Part shown: piece after piece, positions 25,751-37,785 of the stretch | Position numbering within the stretch: position 1 is the first letter of the stretch | Layout of the letters: each line of letters opens with the position of its first letter | Assembly: GCF_018991925.1 (NCBI RefSeq) | Contig: NW_024725520.1 | Span: 78,501-142,500, forward strand | From: Homarus americanus | Lineage: Eukaryota; Arthropoda; Malacostraca; Decapoda; Nephropidae | DNA: 64,000 nt | Reading direction: 5' to 3' | The notes under the pieces: generated by a model | Databases searched by the model: none | The model's input: only the letters and a program-made list of their open reading frames with translations | Told to the model about the DNA's origin: nothing | Position numbers and translations under genes: made by a program

Positions 25751-27246
25751 CTCATACCCTCACACCTATATACGGGACATCTTCCAAATAAAGATTCACG
25801 TTGCCTCATCACAGCCACCCTAATCTCTACACCTTCAGACAGACTCTACATAACACACCATCACACCAAAACGAAGACAAGAAACCAATTTTTTTTTGGG
25901 GGCGGCATTCTACACCAATACAATTACCAACAGAATTCGATACTAGTTTCCCGCCATTTCAAATCAACCTGGTCCAAAGCTTGCTCAGTATTTACCCACA
26001 ATAACTAAAAAGAAAAGGATATATAATGTATTTTCACGTACTAGGAATTCAGGGAAGTCAATAAACTTTAATGTTGATATTTTTTTTCGGATATTATCTA
26101 CCGTGTGTTATATAGGTCAATTCTTCCTTCACTATCACCCTCAGCAAGACACATATCCACCGAAGTTATTCCAGATGACAAGTCGTTTGTGAAATCACAT
26201 TGAAATCTTCAGGACTCAAATATCGATAGAAAATGTCGACAATATACTGAGAGTCGTACACAAGACCACAGTCACAAGTTACATAGAAATACACGAGAAT
26301 ATAAAAATCTCGACAGGTATTGTGGGAGATTCTGATGAGACAAAACCTTTACGAATTTTAAATGAAGCTAAAAGAACAATCAAAATAATCCAGCGACGAT
26401 GAACACCAGCGCTTAAACTCCACATTATAGACACGAGGCGACACTTAGACGTCACGACTCTGTATAAACGAGTTACTCAAGAACACGGTCAATACGTCAC
26501 GCTGTGTTGGCATGCGAGACGTGGGCAATAACAGTGTGGAGGGACAAGACGAGGAGACCTACTAATGCCCATCTTGACCATTTACCTGTCATACTAACAC
26601 AGCTGATAGGATTTATGGCCAACTCCTGAACGCAAATATAAAAACACAAGAGAGAGAGTTAGGGTGAGCGTAGTTAGGGAGTGCGTTGTTAGGGAGAGCG
26701 TAATTTTAACCCGTACGTGAAACTAACTGGCGCAACACTACAAATCGGGTCTGTGATTGCATGAGGGAACTACTTAAATGAATACAAGATTTAACTCGCG
26801 CAATCAAATCTGCTCGTGCACACAGCCACACTCACGCACATACCTAAAACACGCACCTACCTTAGATCCCATTGAAGTGCATTCAGGTTCCACTTTCTAT
26901 ACGGTGTTGACTCGCTTCCCTGTAGGCCTAAAGAGACACCACAGGGAGGAGGAGGAGAGATATTAAAGAAAAACACATCTAATTGTTTACAGTTTCAGAG
27001 GACCAGGTGTACAAGCAGCCCAGGCCTACACCACACTTACAACACCAATATTTATCCTCGCTACGGGTGATAGCGGCTAGATGAGGCTTTAAGAGGAGGG
27101 TTTTTATCATCATGAATACTCCTATGAGGCGTCTGTCTACTGATGAATGACACAAACACAGCAGTGAGGGAATTCCCGCGGTGAGGTCCGACAAACGAAG
27201 GTCAGGAGCGCCATAAACAAAACAAGGTCCGCGTTGGAAGGGAAGG

Positions 27247-27250
<4 letters not shown>
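25751..27250. other. Unassigned sequence
   Basis: A short threefold GTTAGGGAGNGCGT-like repeat lies at 26656-26702. Nothing else is recognised. Confidence 0.45.
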
Positions 27251-27285
<35 letters not shown>

Positions 27286-27294
27286 TGTGTGTGT
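27251..27294. repeat. Compound (CT)n-(GT)n microsatellite
   Basis: (CT)n passes directly into (GT)n. Confidence 0.96.
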
Positions 27295-27550
27295 CGAGTC
27301 TCCTAAACAGAAATCTACTTCTTAAAAGTTCGTACGTAAATGTTTCCACTAATGAGGAGGAGAGAACACATCGTACTGGGCCATTCAATCTTTGGCAAAA
27401 GACGTCGGACACAATGGCGTTGATTTATCACTGAGAAACTGTTGGAACGTGAAGCACTCATGGGGAAAAATAATGTTTAAATCTCTTCAACATGTGGAGC
27501 TAGACGAATATGGTCTGATAACCTATTAGATACAAGATTTTTTTTTTTTT

Positions 27551-28235
27551 CTGAAATGTCAATAGAAATTACGGATTTAGGTACAGAACTCAGGTGGAAC
27601 TTTAACCAACCTCGCCGTCATATCTTCCCACCTACTCCACTTCACCTGCACAGATTAACCACCATCTCAACAGTATGACGGGGAGATAAAGGGACGGGTG
27701 AACAGAAATGCTAAGGTACCATATGCGGGAAGACGGTGACGGGTGCACGTCCACGCCTCTTCGGCCGACACACATTAGCTATCAGTGAGGCAGCCACGAG
27801 GGGGTAGATAGCAGAGGCCACCAGCACCCCACCTTAGGGAAACATCACTCACTGGTCGATGATAACCTATTTGTACAAGCCCTGCGAACACTGAAATGTC
27901 AATAGAAATTACGGATTTAGGTACAGAACTCAGGTGGAACTTTAACCAACCTCGCCGTCATATCTTCCCACCTACTCCACTGCACAGATTACCACCATCT
28001 CAACAGTATGACGGGGAGATAAAGGGACGGGTGAACAGAAATGCTAAGGTACCATATGCGGGAAGACGGTGACGGGTGCACGTCCACGCCTCTTCGGCCG
28101 ACACACATTAGCTATCAGTGAGGCAGCCACGAGGGGGTAGATAGCAGAGGCCACCAGCACCCCACCTTAGGGAAACATCACTCACTGCCTTTATATAGCC
28201 GATGGTGGGTTGGCATTGTGGCCCTGCGAACACTC
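27551..28235. repeat. Recent ~340-bp tandem duplication
   Basis: Copy 1 (27551-27890) and copy 2 (27891-about 28235) share about 300 bp that are almost identical from CTGAAATGTCAATAG to CATCACTCACTG. Copy 1 has six extra bases (TCACCT) and one extra A. After the shared block the copies diverge for about 20-30 bp and meet again at CCCTGCGAACACT. No open frame spans the unit. Confidence 0.95.
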
Positions 28236-28539
28236 ACAGGCTGTTAGATTATGACATTTATGGTTGAATTTTGGTCTTCCATAACTGATATGAAGAGGCC
28301 TCCTGAGACTAACACACACACACAAAATAAACTTATGAAACCTCTCCAGATATAGACGATGGCGAGACAAGAGTTATGATCCAGAGAGCAGGGGGGATGG
28401 GGTTAGTAGAGAGGGGTAGGGAGTAGTTGGGGAGCAGTAACACACCCTCAACAGATAACAACGATAATAGCAGCCTTGAGTTAACCAGCTATGAAATTGA
28501 GTCTCAACGTCCATCAAATCGGTCGATACATAATCAATC

Positions 28540-28875
28540 TATAACTATTCGTATCATCGTTACATCATATTCATCACCAATGTCATACCATTACAATTAT
28601 CATCATTCATCATTAACGTCACCATCGTCATCATTATCTTTGTCCATCACCATCATTAACATCATCATAGTTTTTGTTCATACGATTTTCCTACCACCAT
28701 TATTAATCACTATCACTATTATCATCATTATAGAATTTTCACCATCATCATCATCACGAACACTGCCTTTGCTTCCATAACTATATCATCACCAAAATCT
28801 TCTCCCTTATAATTGGTCTCACTGTCATCACCATCACCACTATCATCACCACTATCATCCTCACCATCATCACGG
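28540..28875. repeat. CATCAT/CACCAT-rich simple sequence
   Basis: Irregular ATC trinucleotide sequence. The Ser/Ile-rich plus-strand frame is compositional. Confidence 0.75.
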
Positions 28876-29029
28876 GTTTAGAGCGCTACTGTACTGGTTC
28901 TATAATCTGAAAGGTTTGTGAGTCAAATATATCCACTAACTAATGATGCAGGAATGCGTCTGACTCACTCAAGCTACAACACAAAGACGATGGCTGAAAT
29001 TAGGTCGAAATAGTTGAATGTCAAATGAT

Positions 29030-29296
29030 CCTTAACTTAACCTAACATGTCCTAACCTAACCTAACCTAACCTGTCCTAACTTAACTTAACCTAACCTAA
29101 CCTAACCTGTCCTAACCTAACCTAGTCATTAGGATTGGGGCCCAAAATGACTGGCCCGGGCCCTCTCTTTTAAGACAGAGGCCTCAATAAGACTGGGACC
29201 TCGTTAGAACTGGGGCTCGTTAGATTAGGTTAGATTAGATTAGGTTAGATTAGATTAGATTAGGTTAGATTAGGTTAGATTAGGTTGGGTTGGGGC
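29030..29296. repeat. Inverted telomere-like arrays (CCTAA)n and (TTAGAT/TTAGGT)n
   Basis: A CCTAACCTAA array (29030-29124) is followed by about 92 bp of unique sequence and then a TTAGATTAGGT array (29217-29296) in the opposite orientation. The unique centre contains TGGGGCCC and GGCCCGGGCC. Confidence 0.92.
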
Positions 29297-29464
29297 CTAT
29301 TACTTGTAGGGATACTCTATTACATCCACACACGAGTTCCCTCAGCCGCCAGTAGAGGAAAACAAAAGTTCACGCATTAATCTTTATAAAAAAACTCAGA
29401 CACACTTGGTGCATTATTTTGGTTGTCCGGTGTAAAGAATGAGGAGTGTGTGTGTCGGTGCTGA

Positions 29465-29925
29465 CCAGGAGGAAGAGAGGAAGGAAGAGGGGGAGGGGGA
29501 GGGGGAGGAGAAGGAAGAGGAGGAGGAAATGATGAGGAGGAGGAAATGAGGAGGAGGAGGAAATGAGGAGGAGGAGGAGTTGAAGGAGGAGCAGCAGGAG
29601 GAGGAAGAGGAGGAGGAGAAGAAGAAGAAGAGAGAGGAGGAGGAGGAAGTAAATGAGGAGGAGGGAAAGGAGGAGGAGAAATGAGGAGGAAGAGGAAAAT
29701 GAGGAGGAGAAGGAAGAGTTGGAGAAGGAGGAGGAAGAAAATGAGGATGAGAAGGAAGAGTTGGAGGAGGAGGAGTTGAAGGAGTTGGAGGAGGAGCAGG
29801 AGGTAAATGAAGAGGAAAATGAGAAGGAGGAAGAAAATGAGGAGGAGAAGGAAGAAAATGAAGAGGAAAATGAGGAGCAGCAGGAGAAGAAGAAGAAGAA
29901 TGAAAAGAAGGACAAGTAGGAGGAC
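29465..29925. repeat. (GGA/GAA)n polypurine tract
   Basis: About 460 bp of almost uninterrupted purine on the plus strand. The Glu-rich (plus) and Ser/Leu-rich (minus, over 190 codons) frames are repeat artefacts. Confidence 0.95.
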
Positions 29926-29929
29926 AATA

Positions 29930-30680
29930 AAGACCTTAGCGTGTGCCTCACTTGTCTTCCTCTCCACACACCAAGATTAATGATGTCCACAGTCTGAGTG
30001 TCGATAACTGGTCTAGGGGAGGGGGGGGGGGTCGTGTCCAGGAGACTAACTACATAATGACCTTCGTTAACCTGTTTGTCTTCTCTTTTGTTGTTGTTTT
30101 TTGAAGGCTTGTAAAGAAGACACACATTTAGTTAATTTAACAGCTTATAGTTCATCACCATGTCAAAGTGAACATTTCCAAGGACATACCCACATCAAGG
30201 TTAATCATCCGTGTCAGACAACCATTTCGTAATACTATATCCAGGTAAAATAGTTTCTTCATGTCAAATCTGCATATCCAAAAAAGACAAGACATTCAAA
30301 CACGTCAAAATCCATCTTCAAGTGACACATCCAATACGATTCAATATGTCACAGTCGAACAATATATCATGATAAGGCACCGAGACGAAATAATATTTAG
30401 TGTCGTGAGCTCACAACACTGATTTGGGGGAGGTAGATGGTGATGAAGGGGTGGTGGTGGTGGTGGTGATGATGATGGTGGTGGTGATGAACCTTAATAT
30501 CTATTCGTCTTCGTCACTTCACCCCAGCCACAGTCTTGATGAGTTGGAGAGAGCTCTCTCTCTCTGATTAGTCTTCAACCACCCCTTCCATCTCCCTGTT
30601 TCATTATCCCCACTTTCCACTCCTATGCTACTCCTACATTCCCTTTCCACCCTTTCCTCGTATGCTACCCTCCCATATTC
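29930..30680. other. Unassigned sequence
   Basis: A G11 run lies near 30020 and a GGTGGTGATGATG patch at 30440-30490. No gene signal is seen. Confidence 0.5.
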
Positions 30681-30689
30681 TCCCACCCT

Positions 30690-31055
30690 TTCCCATCTGC
30701 ACTATCCCTACCACACGACCCTTGCATCCCCCATCCCACACTCCCCCTTTCATCCCCATCCCACACTCTTTCATCCCCCATCCCACACTCCCTTTCATCC
30801 CCCATCCCACACCCTTTCATCCCCTCCCACTCCCCCTTCATCCCCATCCCACATCCCCATCCCACACCCCTTCATCCCCATCCCACACCATCCCCACCCA
30901 CACTCCTTACATCCCCATCCCACACCCCTTCATCCCCCATCCCACACTCCCCTTTCATCCCCATCCCACACTCCCCTTTCATCCCCATCCCACACTCCTT
31001 TCATCCCCCCATCCCACACTCCCCTTTCATCCCCCCATCCCACACTCCTTCCCGG
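30690..31055. repeat. CCCATCCCACACTCCCCTTTCAT minisatellite
   Basis: Units of about 12-23 bp built on CATCCCCATCCCACAC. Pro/His/Ser frames in several registers are artefacts. Confidence 0.92.
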
Positions 31056-31059
31056 GCTT

Positions 31060-32935
31060 CCATCTCTCTTAAACATCATAATATCTAAGCTGCTGTCGAC
31101 GGTATGATGGCCACGAGTGAGCTAATATTTCTCGACGTTTGATAACTCACTTAGATTACTCAAAACATTATTAGTGCGATAACATGACAACGCACTCAGA
31201 ACCTCATCATTTAGCGGTACAATAACAGCAGGGAGGAGGTTACAATTTTTAAGATATAAATGTACGATGTTTTTTTTTTAATTAGGATTCATTAAGTCAA
31301 CACAATAATATCTCAGTGTCTAATTAAAGCCAGTTTTTTGGGGGTTAACCTCGACCTAGCAGTTCATGGATGGTTTTATGGGCTGGGTCTTGAAACAACA
31401 TTCCTAATGGCGTCTGTAACATCTGATAACATGTCTTTCATCAGTGTAAAGTAAAAGATTTGATATTCAACATACCAGTTTGGGAAGAAGAAATAATGTA
31501 ACATATAGGAAATATTTATAACTGAATAAAGTTGAATAGTGCAGTATTTACGAACACATTAGAACAGTTTTAATATTTTTTTCTTCTCCAGAATGATAAG
31601 CGAGTTTTAACTACGCATTGAGCAAAAAATGGTACATTTGGAGCTACATCTTTCAGTACAAACTTTCATCTGGGTCGATAATCAATTCAGATCAACTTTT
31701 TGTAGGCGTCCGTTTGACCTTATAAGTTCCCTCTCCTCGACGATGCTTTCCACGCCACTTGATACTCAGAGGCAAGAGAAACACTCTGGCCAGAACACAC
31801 TTGGGTGTGTTGAATCAAGCAAGGTACAGTACCTCAAGCGACACCTCCCGAAGGTCACTTTCATTAACGTCCACTCAACTTACTTCACCATGTAAGGATT
31901 TGGTTATTAAAATTTAAGGGTCTTGTTTAAGCGCTGTACTACACACGATGGCTTTTAAGGGCCTCCTGAAAAACACACTTAAGTAATGATACCAGCCTTA
32001 AGGGCCGTGGTCGGTCAAGAGCCTGAAGCTCACCAATACGACACAAGCTGTCTAAATCGCCCCTGGTGACAGCGCACAAACCTGTCCTTCAGTTGGCCCA
32101 GGACGGACAAAGGAGACAGCGACTCTCAAGCAGCCTTTGTCAATGAAAATAACAGGAAAAGCTAAATAATAAGAAAAACAAATACCTATTAAATAATTAC
32201 GGTACGTGAATTCACAATATAAACAATAATTAATAAAGTTATTTTATGTGTTGTACGTTATGACTTAAAATTCTGGTTATAAAACGCTGTGAAATGTTTG
32301 GAAAGACTCAACCGAGGGTGAGAGAGCGCTCCTCCTGGCCTGACCCTCACCACCTCTTCGTCTGATTCACCATCTGTTAACTCCTTTATCATGCAATTAT
32401 ACCCTCCCTAGACCCTTTCCTGTAACCCATTTAATAACTGGGTGGCGGGTGTGGGGGCAAAACAGTCCTATCCTCCAAAAATATTTAAGACTTTTTTGCA
32501 AGTAGCCCGACGATAGACATATAACCCCTAGCTGTCAGGAGACTGAATACCCTGTAGTACACCAGTTATGAAGTATCATCCAAACCCTCCTGACGTAGCC
32601 TCAGTGTAAGCATCGCCTACGTGGGGTTCCTCAGCCATAACTCTACTCCCAAGCTCAACAAGTTACTGAATATTTCCTGCAAATTCCCAGTAACATCTGT
32701 GACCTGATGCTTCCCTCAGTTTCCTCCTGGTGACGGGGTAGACGGCCGATAGCAGACCAAATCATGAGGAATTGTATGACGAAGTGTGGGTGGTGCGAGT
32801 TAACGAGGTGGAGGTAAATGAACTTGTCCCTGTGTCATCTGCTGACCTCACGCAAGTATTTCCTGAGCTCAGCCACCTACCACTAACCTGACTCAAGCAC
32901 AGCGTGTACACCATCCACGGGAGCGACTCTACCAT
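31060..32935. other. Unassigned sequence
   Basis: Unique AT-rich DNA. The plus-strand open frame at 31629-31895 has no recognisable domain. Confidence 0.45.
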
Positions 32936-32957
32936 CACCACCATGCTCATCATATCC

Positions 32958-33115
32958 TGCCCCCCCCCCCTCCTCCCCCTCTCGGTGAAGTCTGTATCCC
33001 AAGTACCACCACCATCATCACCACCACCAGTACCATCATCATCACCACCACCAGTACCAACACCATCATCATCACTACCATCATCATCACTACCATCACC
33101 ACAACAACCAGTATG
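32958..33115. repeat. C-run followed by CACCATCATCA repeat
   Basis: Poly-C (32961-32970) precedes irregular CACCACCAGTACCATCATC units. Confidence 0.85.
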
Positions 33116-33256
33116 GGACTCAATATTATAGTCACCATTATCATGACCTAACCACCACAAGAGCCATCACCGTAACTATCAATACCACTTTGACAATCAC
33201 ACTAACCATGCCAGGTGTTTATTGTACGAAGAGTCTACAAGCGAGCAGCTGAGCCT

Positions 33257-33280
33257 CACACACACACACACACACACACG

Positions 33281-33317
<37 letters not shown>
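33257..33317. repeat. (CA)n microsatellite
   Basis: CA run with two CGCA interruptions near 33279-33285. Confidence 0.96.
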
Positions 33318-33319
<2 letters not shown>

Positions 33320-34853
33320 GTAAGAAAAGTAAGAATATATTCACAACATTTAGTCCTGTTAACAATACAAGAGACCAACGTTGACAATCTAACGACTTCT
33401 TTTGTCAAAATTTCCGTCATGGGAGGAATTTTTTTTATTATTATTTACGAGAATTATGAAGTTTGAAAAAAAAAACACAGGTTTCATAATTCCGAGAAGA
33501 AACAGAAAATACAATATCCAAATGTTTAAAAGAAATAAATTAATAAAAAGGAAATGATTTAATTTACGTGAACAACCGGGGTCATAATGTCAGCTGGGCG
33601 AGATATACAAAGAGTTGTTCTTAGTATACATGTCTTTGTTGACAGACTTACACTCTTGTTGACGATATTTTATTTGTGCCTCACACTTAATCCCTGAAAA
33701 AAACTTGTACTGCGTATATCACTGGAGACGTGAGGTGCCTGACTACTACTAACTAGCTACACCTTGTTTGAGGCAACTGTCTTTAATACTCCTTATACCA
33801 TAGACAAATAGCGTCTGTAGAACTTAGCATTTTAAACTATATTCTACGTGTTTAGTCTTGGGCCACATACTAAAATGCTTTACGAGATGCAGGTTCAGAT
33901 TATAGCCAACAAATGAGCAGCAATTTGTCCCTTAAGTGAAAGGAATATACAGCACATGTGTTTTAATATAGAGATAAATTATTCAAGTGTTCCTACATAC
34001 AGATAATATTTACACTCATAGTTTTATCTAATAATATTTCCATGTTGATTGACCAGTATTATTTCCGGTGTCTCCATACAGTGGGGTTATTCGTTCACAC
34101 ACACGTAATCATCTTTGTTCTCTTTGTCTGACCACCACACGTGCTTCCCACCACACTACCACATGTGCCCCTTATTTTCAACCCAAAGACACATCTCTGT
34201 ACATCTTTATTTAACATATGAGAAGATGCAGCCCTTTGTGTACTGGTTGTCATAAATAAACATGTGCGGTTGGGTGATTCCATGTACATGTGGGTGTGAT
34301 TGCGTGTGCATATATGTCTGTGTGTGACTGCATTGTTGGGAACGTACCGACACAAAGCACTGCACCCCCCCCCCCCAGTTATCCACCTGTACACGTCAAC
34401 ATCATCTCTGTGGTTCAAGTGTTTCACGAGTGTGTGAGGTGTACACTGGTCACTTCTGTTTACCTCTTCCTCACTTCCCCTTGTATCTCCTCAACACAAC
34501 ACGTACACCTCCTCACCAGAGCTTCCCCACCCCTCCTGTCTTACACTTACGAATCATATTTTCTGTCACTTACCTGTTAAACACACCCTACACACTCACA
34601 CACATCCCATGCAAAATCTTCGTACTCATCACACGTTCTTTTACACACATTCCTGAATCTAAGTACCTGGGAGCAGAAGGTTGCCACATCCTTCTCCATC
34701 ATAAGACCCCAACACCCAGTAACTAAAGGTAAAATCCCGTCGTCAACAACAAACACAAAGTTGGACGCAACACTCACCACAGAACACACAACACAACAGA
34801 ACACAAACAAGTATGTAACACGTTATAATATAATGAGGATCATAGGTACTCAC
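33320..34853. other. Start of intron 2 (downstream of the pro-domain exon on the minus strand)
   Basis: This begins at the GTGAGT donor after 34854. No acceptor-exon-donor unit continuing the pro-domain is recognised here or toward position 1. A C13 run lies near 34366. The following ADAMTS exon is therefore presumed to be outside the window. Confidence 0.45.
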
Positions 34854-35158
34854 CAGTCCTGTGCAGACGTTGATAGCCACGGCTGAATCGTTGGCACCAA
34901 GGAGGACGCCCGTGTGGAAGCAGCGGGCATGGAGTGTGGGCGGGGTCACCCTGGCCTCGTAGGCGGATTCTTGTCGCATCAGCATAGATGGCGCCAGGAA
35001 CCCAGCGTCCTCCCACACCCTCACCGCCCACTCCCTATCCAACGCCTCCCACCTGTACACCCGCCCGCCGTTACGCCCACTACTGTCCTGGGCAGGCGTG
35101 TAGGCAGTGGGTTCAGCCCTCACCCACACCCGCTCCACACCTTCGCCCGACGTCCACG
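34854..35158 (-). CDS. Internal exon encoding an ADAM/ADAMTS (M12B) pro-domain segment
   Basis: The 305-nt exon lies between a strong acceptor (pyrimidine-rich, TTGCAG, AG at 35160-35159) and a consensus donor (GTGAGTACC, GT at 34853-34852). It starts with two bases of a split codon and continues for 101 open codons to end in phase 0. Codons 33-61 resemble the ADAMTS pro-domain strand pattern ending in FLAP. Codons 77-101 carry the diagnostic block HARCFHTG, then an N-D-S glycosylation sequon, then a Ser/Ala/Val segment closing with CTGL. In this family that block is C-F-x-G-x(n)-S-x-A-x-x-x-C-x-G-L. The pro-domain keeps these proteases latent and helps folding in the secretory pathway. The zinc site (HExxHxxGxxH), disintegrin-like and thrombospondin domains are not in this exon or elsewhere in the window. 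The exact ADAMTS subtype cannot be decided. Confidence 0.83.
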
Positions 35159-35274
35159 CTGCAAGAGACAAAAGTAGTGAACAATTTATAAGTGAACACC
35201 ACAAGAGGTGAGGTGATGAGAAAAGAACAATAAATATCTAGACAAGAAAACAGAAAATATAACACGGAAAGATT

Positions 35275-35402
35275 TCAATAGGTGGATGATGAATGGATGC
35301 AAGATGGATGAATAGTTGGAATGATGTGTAGGTATATAAATGGTGATTAAATGCTTGCACGATCAACGTAGAGATAACTGAATGATGGATGGATCGATGG
35401 AT
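35275..35402. repeat. GATG/GGAT-rich imperfect repeat
   Basis: Repeated GATGAATGGATG and ATGGATGG words lie just upstream of the pro-domain exon, in intron 1. Confidence 0.65.
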
Positions 35403-35929
35403 GACTTATACAATAATGAATACATAATCAACTGACGATACACGTCGCCTGAGCTGATGAACCACAGACGAATCATCGACCTCATATTGTTCCCGACTGT
35501 TGTCCAAGCACAGTCACCTGCACTTATACCTAATACAATGACTGGCGTGCTTTGTGAGGTGTGGCAACTCTGTATAATCCTTATCTTAGTCTGGCTACTA
35601 TTGTCAGGTTCCTTAGGCAGTTTTAACACGATGTAAAGAAACACAGAATTGCCACAAGCGAGAGTACATAGCCACGACAGGAACACCAAAAAACACTAAC
35701 CAGCTGGTGAATTCTCAAGTCACCACCGAATAAAAACCCTTCCCAGGAAACCTCTCTTTATTTGACCACTGATGATAAATACAGACATATGTAAATTAAA
35801 AAACCAAACTACATAATACCACACATTACTAAACTGCCTTGGTGCTAGTTAATAATAATTGATGTGCCCTCAACTCACCGCTAACTACACCATACCTTAA
35901 CAACGCAATTGTTCTGACACACGAGGAAG
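35403..35929. other. Unassigned intron 1 sequence
   Basis: The minus-strand open frame at 35363-35689 has only a TTG start, no splice support and no recognisable domain. Confidence 0.45.
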
Positions 35930-36110
35930 GGGGATGGGAGGAAAAGAAGAAAGGAGTAGTATGAAGGAAGAATAGTGATAAGAATAGAGGAAGAGGAGAA
36001 AGACTATGAAGGAGTAGTGGTAGTAAGAGGAGAGAGGAGGAGGAGGATAAAGGAGGGAAGAGTGGCAATAGTAAGAGAGGGGGGGGGAGGAGGAGGATGG
36101 GGTAATATTA
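35930..36110. repeat. Polypurine tract
   Basis: GGAAAAGAAGAAAGG to GGAGGAGG sequence with a G8 run near 36080. Confidence 0.85.
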
Positions 36111-36363
36111 TTAGTATGAAAAGAAAAAAATTAATAAAGAAAAGAAGTGAAAGTTGTACTAAACGAAGACATAAGAGGTAAGTAAGAACAGTGAACAGAC
36201 GAACAAGAAGTTTTCACAAGACGAGAATCACCACCACCACCACCACCCTACCACACAGTCAGCAACAGCACCATCACCACCACACAGCTATCACCATCCA
36301 ACCATCACCACACACTCATATCAACCATCACTCATAGCCATCACCACCCAATCATCATCGTTA

Positions 36364-36450
36364 CCTCAACTACCACCATTACCCAAATACAACCACATCA
36401 ATACCCTCAACTACCACCTTTACCCAAATACAACCACATCAATACCCTCA
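36364..36450. repeat. 41-bp tandem duplication
   Basis: CCTCAACTACCACC at 36364 and 36405 begin two copies that continue with TTACCCAAATACAACCACAT and differ at one or two positions. Confidence 0.92.
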
Positions 36451-36675
36451 GCCACCAGCAAAACAATGCCTTACTCTCATACACGTCAGCTATGCCCTGT
36501 GCCCTAATTTTCTGAACACCCCGCTGCATTCTGTGTGAGGATTGACCCTTGACCTCTTCATATAGTCCTTACCAAAACACAACATGCCGGTGACCCTAGA
36601 CGACCCTCTGACCTCCCACGACCTGACATGCGCTCTTATCTTTGGTGCTACACTTTTTTGTTGTTGACCCCATTA

Positions 36676-36935
36676 GTATGATGACTTGAGCCCTACAATA
36701 TGATGACTTGAGCCCTACAATATGATGTCTTGAGCCCTCAGTACGATGACTTAACCCTCAGTACGATGACTTTACCCCTCCAGTACCATGACTTAACCCT
36801 CAAGTACGATGACTTTATCCCTCCAGTACCATGACTTAACCCTCAGTACGATGACTTAACCCCTCCAGTACCATGACTTAACCCTCAAGTACGATGAATT
36901 AACCCCATGACTTCAATGACTTAAGCCCTTGAATA
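36676..36935. repeat. ~20-bp minisatellite (AGTACGATGACTTAACCCTC)
   Basis: About 12 copies. Inner copies alternate AGTACGATG with CCAGTACCATG, giving a roughly 40-bp super-unit. Confidence 0.93.
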
Positions 36936-36939
36936 CACA

Positions 36940-37785
36940 CTGCCATCATACTCAAGGAGGAGGTTAAAGACCTCCCTACCCCTTTAAAAGCCTGACACAC
37001 TTTCCACCCACTCTCCCTCATTGTCAGGTTCTGTCCTCTTAGTGTTTCCATGTGTCCTTCCTGTTGTAATGTTAACTTAGGAGAATTAGTTACTATAAGC
37101 AGTGGCCCTAAGAGTATACTGGTGGTAGAAATATATTAACTCTAGATTATTATTTTTTTTTTTACAGGAAAATATTGGAACATCACCGCACCCTCACAGC
37201 CCTCACAGTCAGGTGGTGTTTGAGCCGCGTTTTTTTTTTTCATTTCCACTTTTAATGTTTGTAGACGATAAATTTGATGATAAATTTAAGAAGAATTTTT
37301 CAAGTGTCTAATTTTTTCCCCCCATTCAAACACCGAAATCGTGGTTTTTCGTTATATTTCGTTATGTTTAAAATTCAAAACGAATATATCGGTAGTCAAA
37401 ATAAATCACAATTACCTTAAATTTATTCTGCGTCATTCATTATAATAATTCTCCAGCAAGTAAGAACAACCAACAATTGTTGATTACAAAATAATTCAAT
37501 AATTATAATTTACATAAAACAATCTTCAGTTACCTACAATACACACCTTCTCTTTGGACAATTATTGACTATCGAGTTATTACTTGTAAGAGGAAGGACT
37601 TACACCACTTAAGTCAGAACTGAAAAACGCGACCACCATTGAAGAAAACTCGGACCTGAGGTTAGGTTAGGTTAGGTTTTTACTACATCACTACATAGAC
37701 CGCTGTAGCATGCAAAAACACTTGATGTTTACTTGAACCACTGGTGTTTATTATGAGGTACACAAGTATCAATGAAAGTCCAACT
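36940..37785. other. Unassigned intron 1 sequence
   Basis: AT-rich DNA with T10-type runs. A short GGTTAGGTTAGGTTAGG telomere-like patch lies at 37660-37678. Confidence 0.5.

Noticed and set aside
29370..30125. Minus-strand frame of 251 codons rich in Ser/Phe/Leu
   Set aside because: It is the complement of a GGA/GAA polypurine tract. Low complexity, with equally open overlapping frames.
35363..35689. 108-codon minus-strand frame just upstream of the pro-domain exon
   Set aside because: It starts only at TTG, has no splice boundaries and no recognisable domain. A chance frame is more likely, and it would break the exon 1 to exon 2 phase match only if spliced in.
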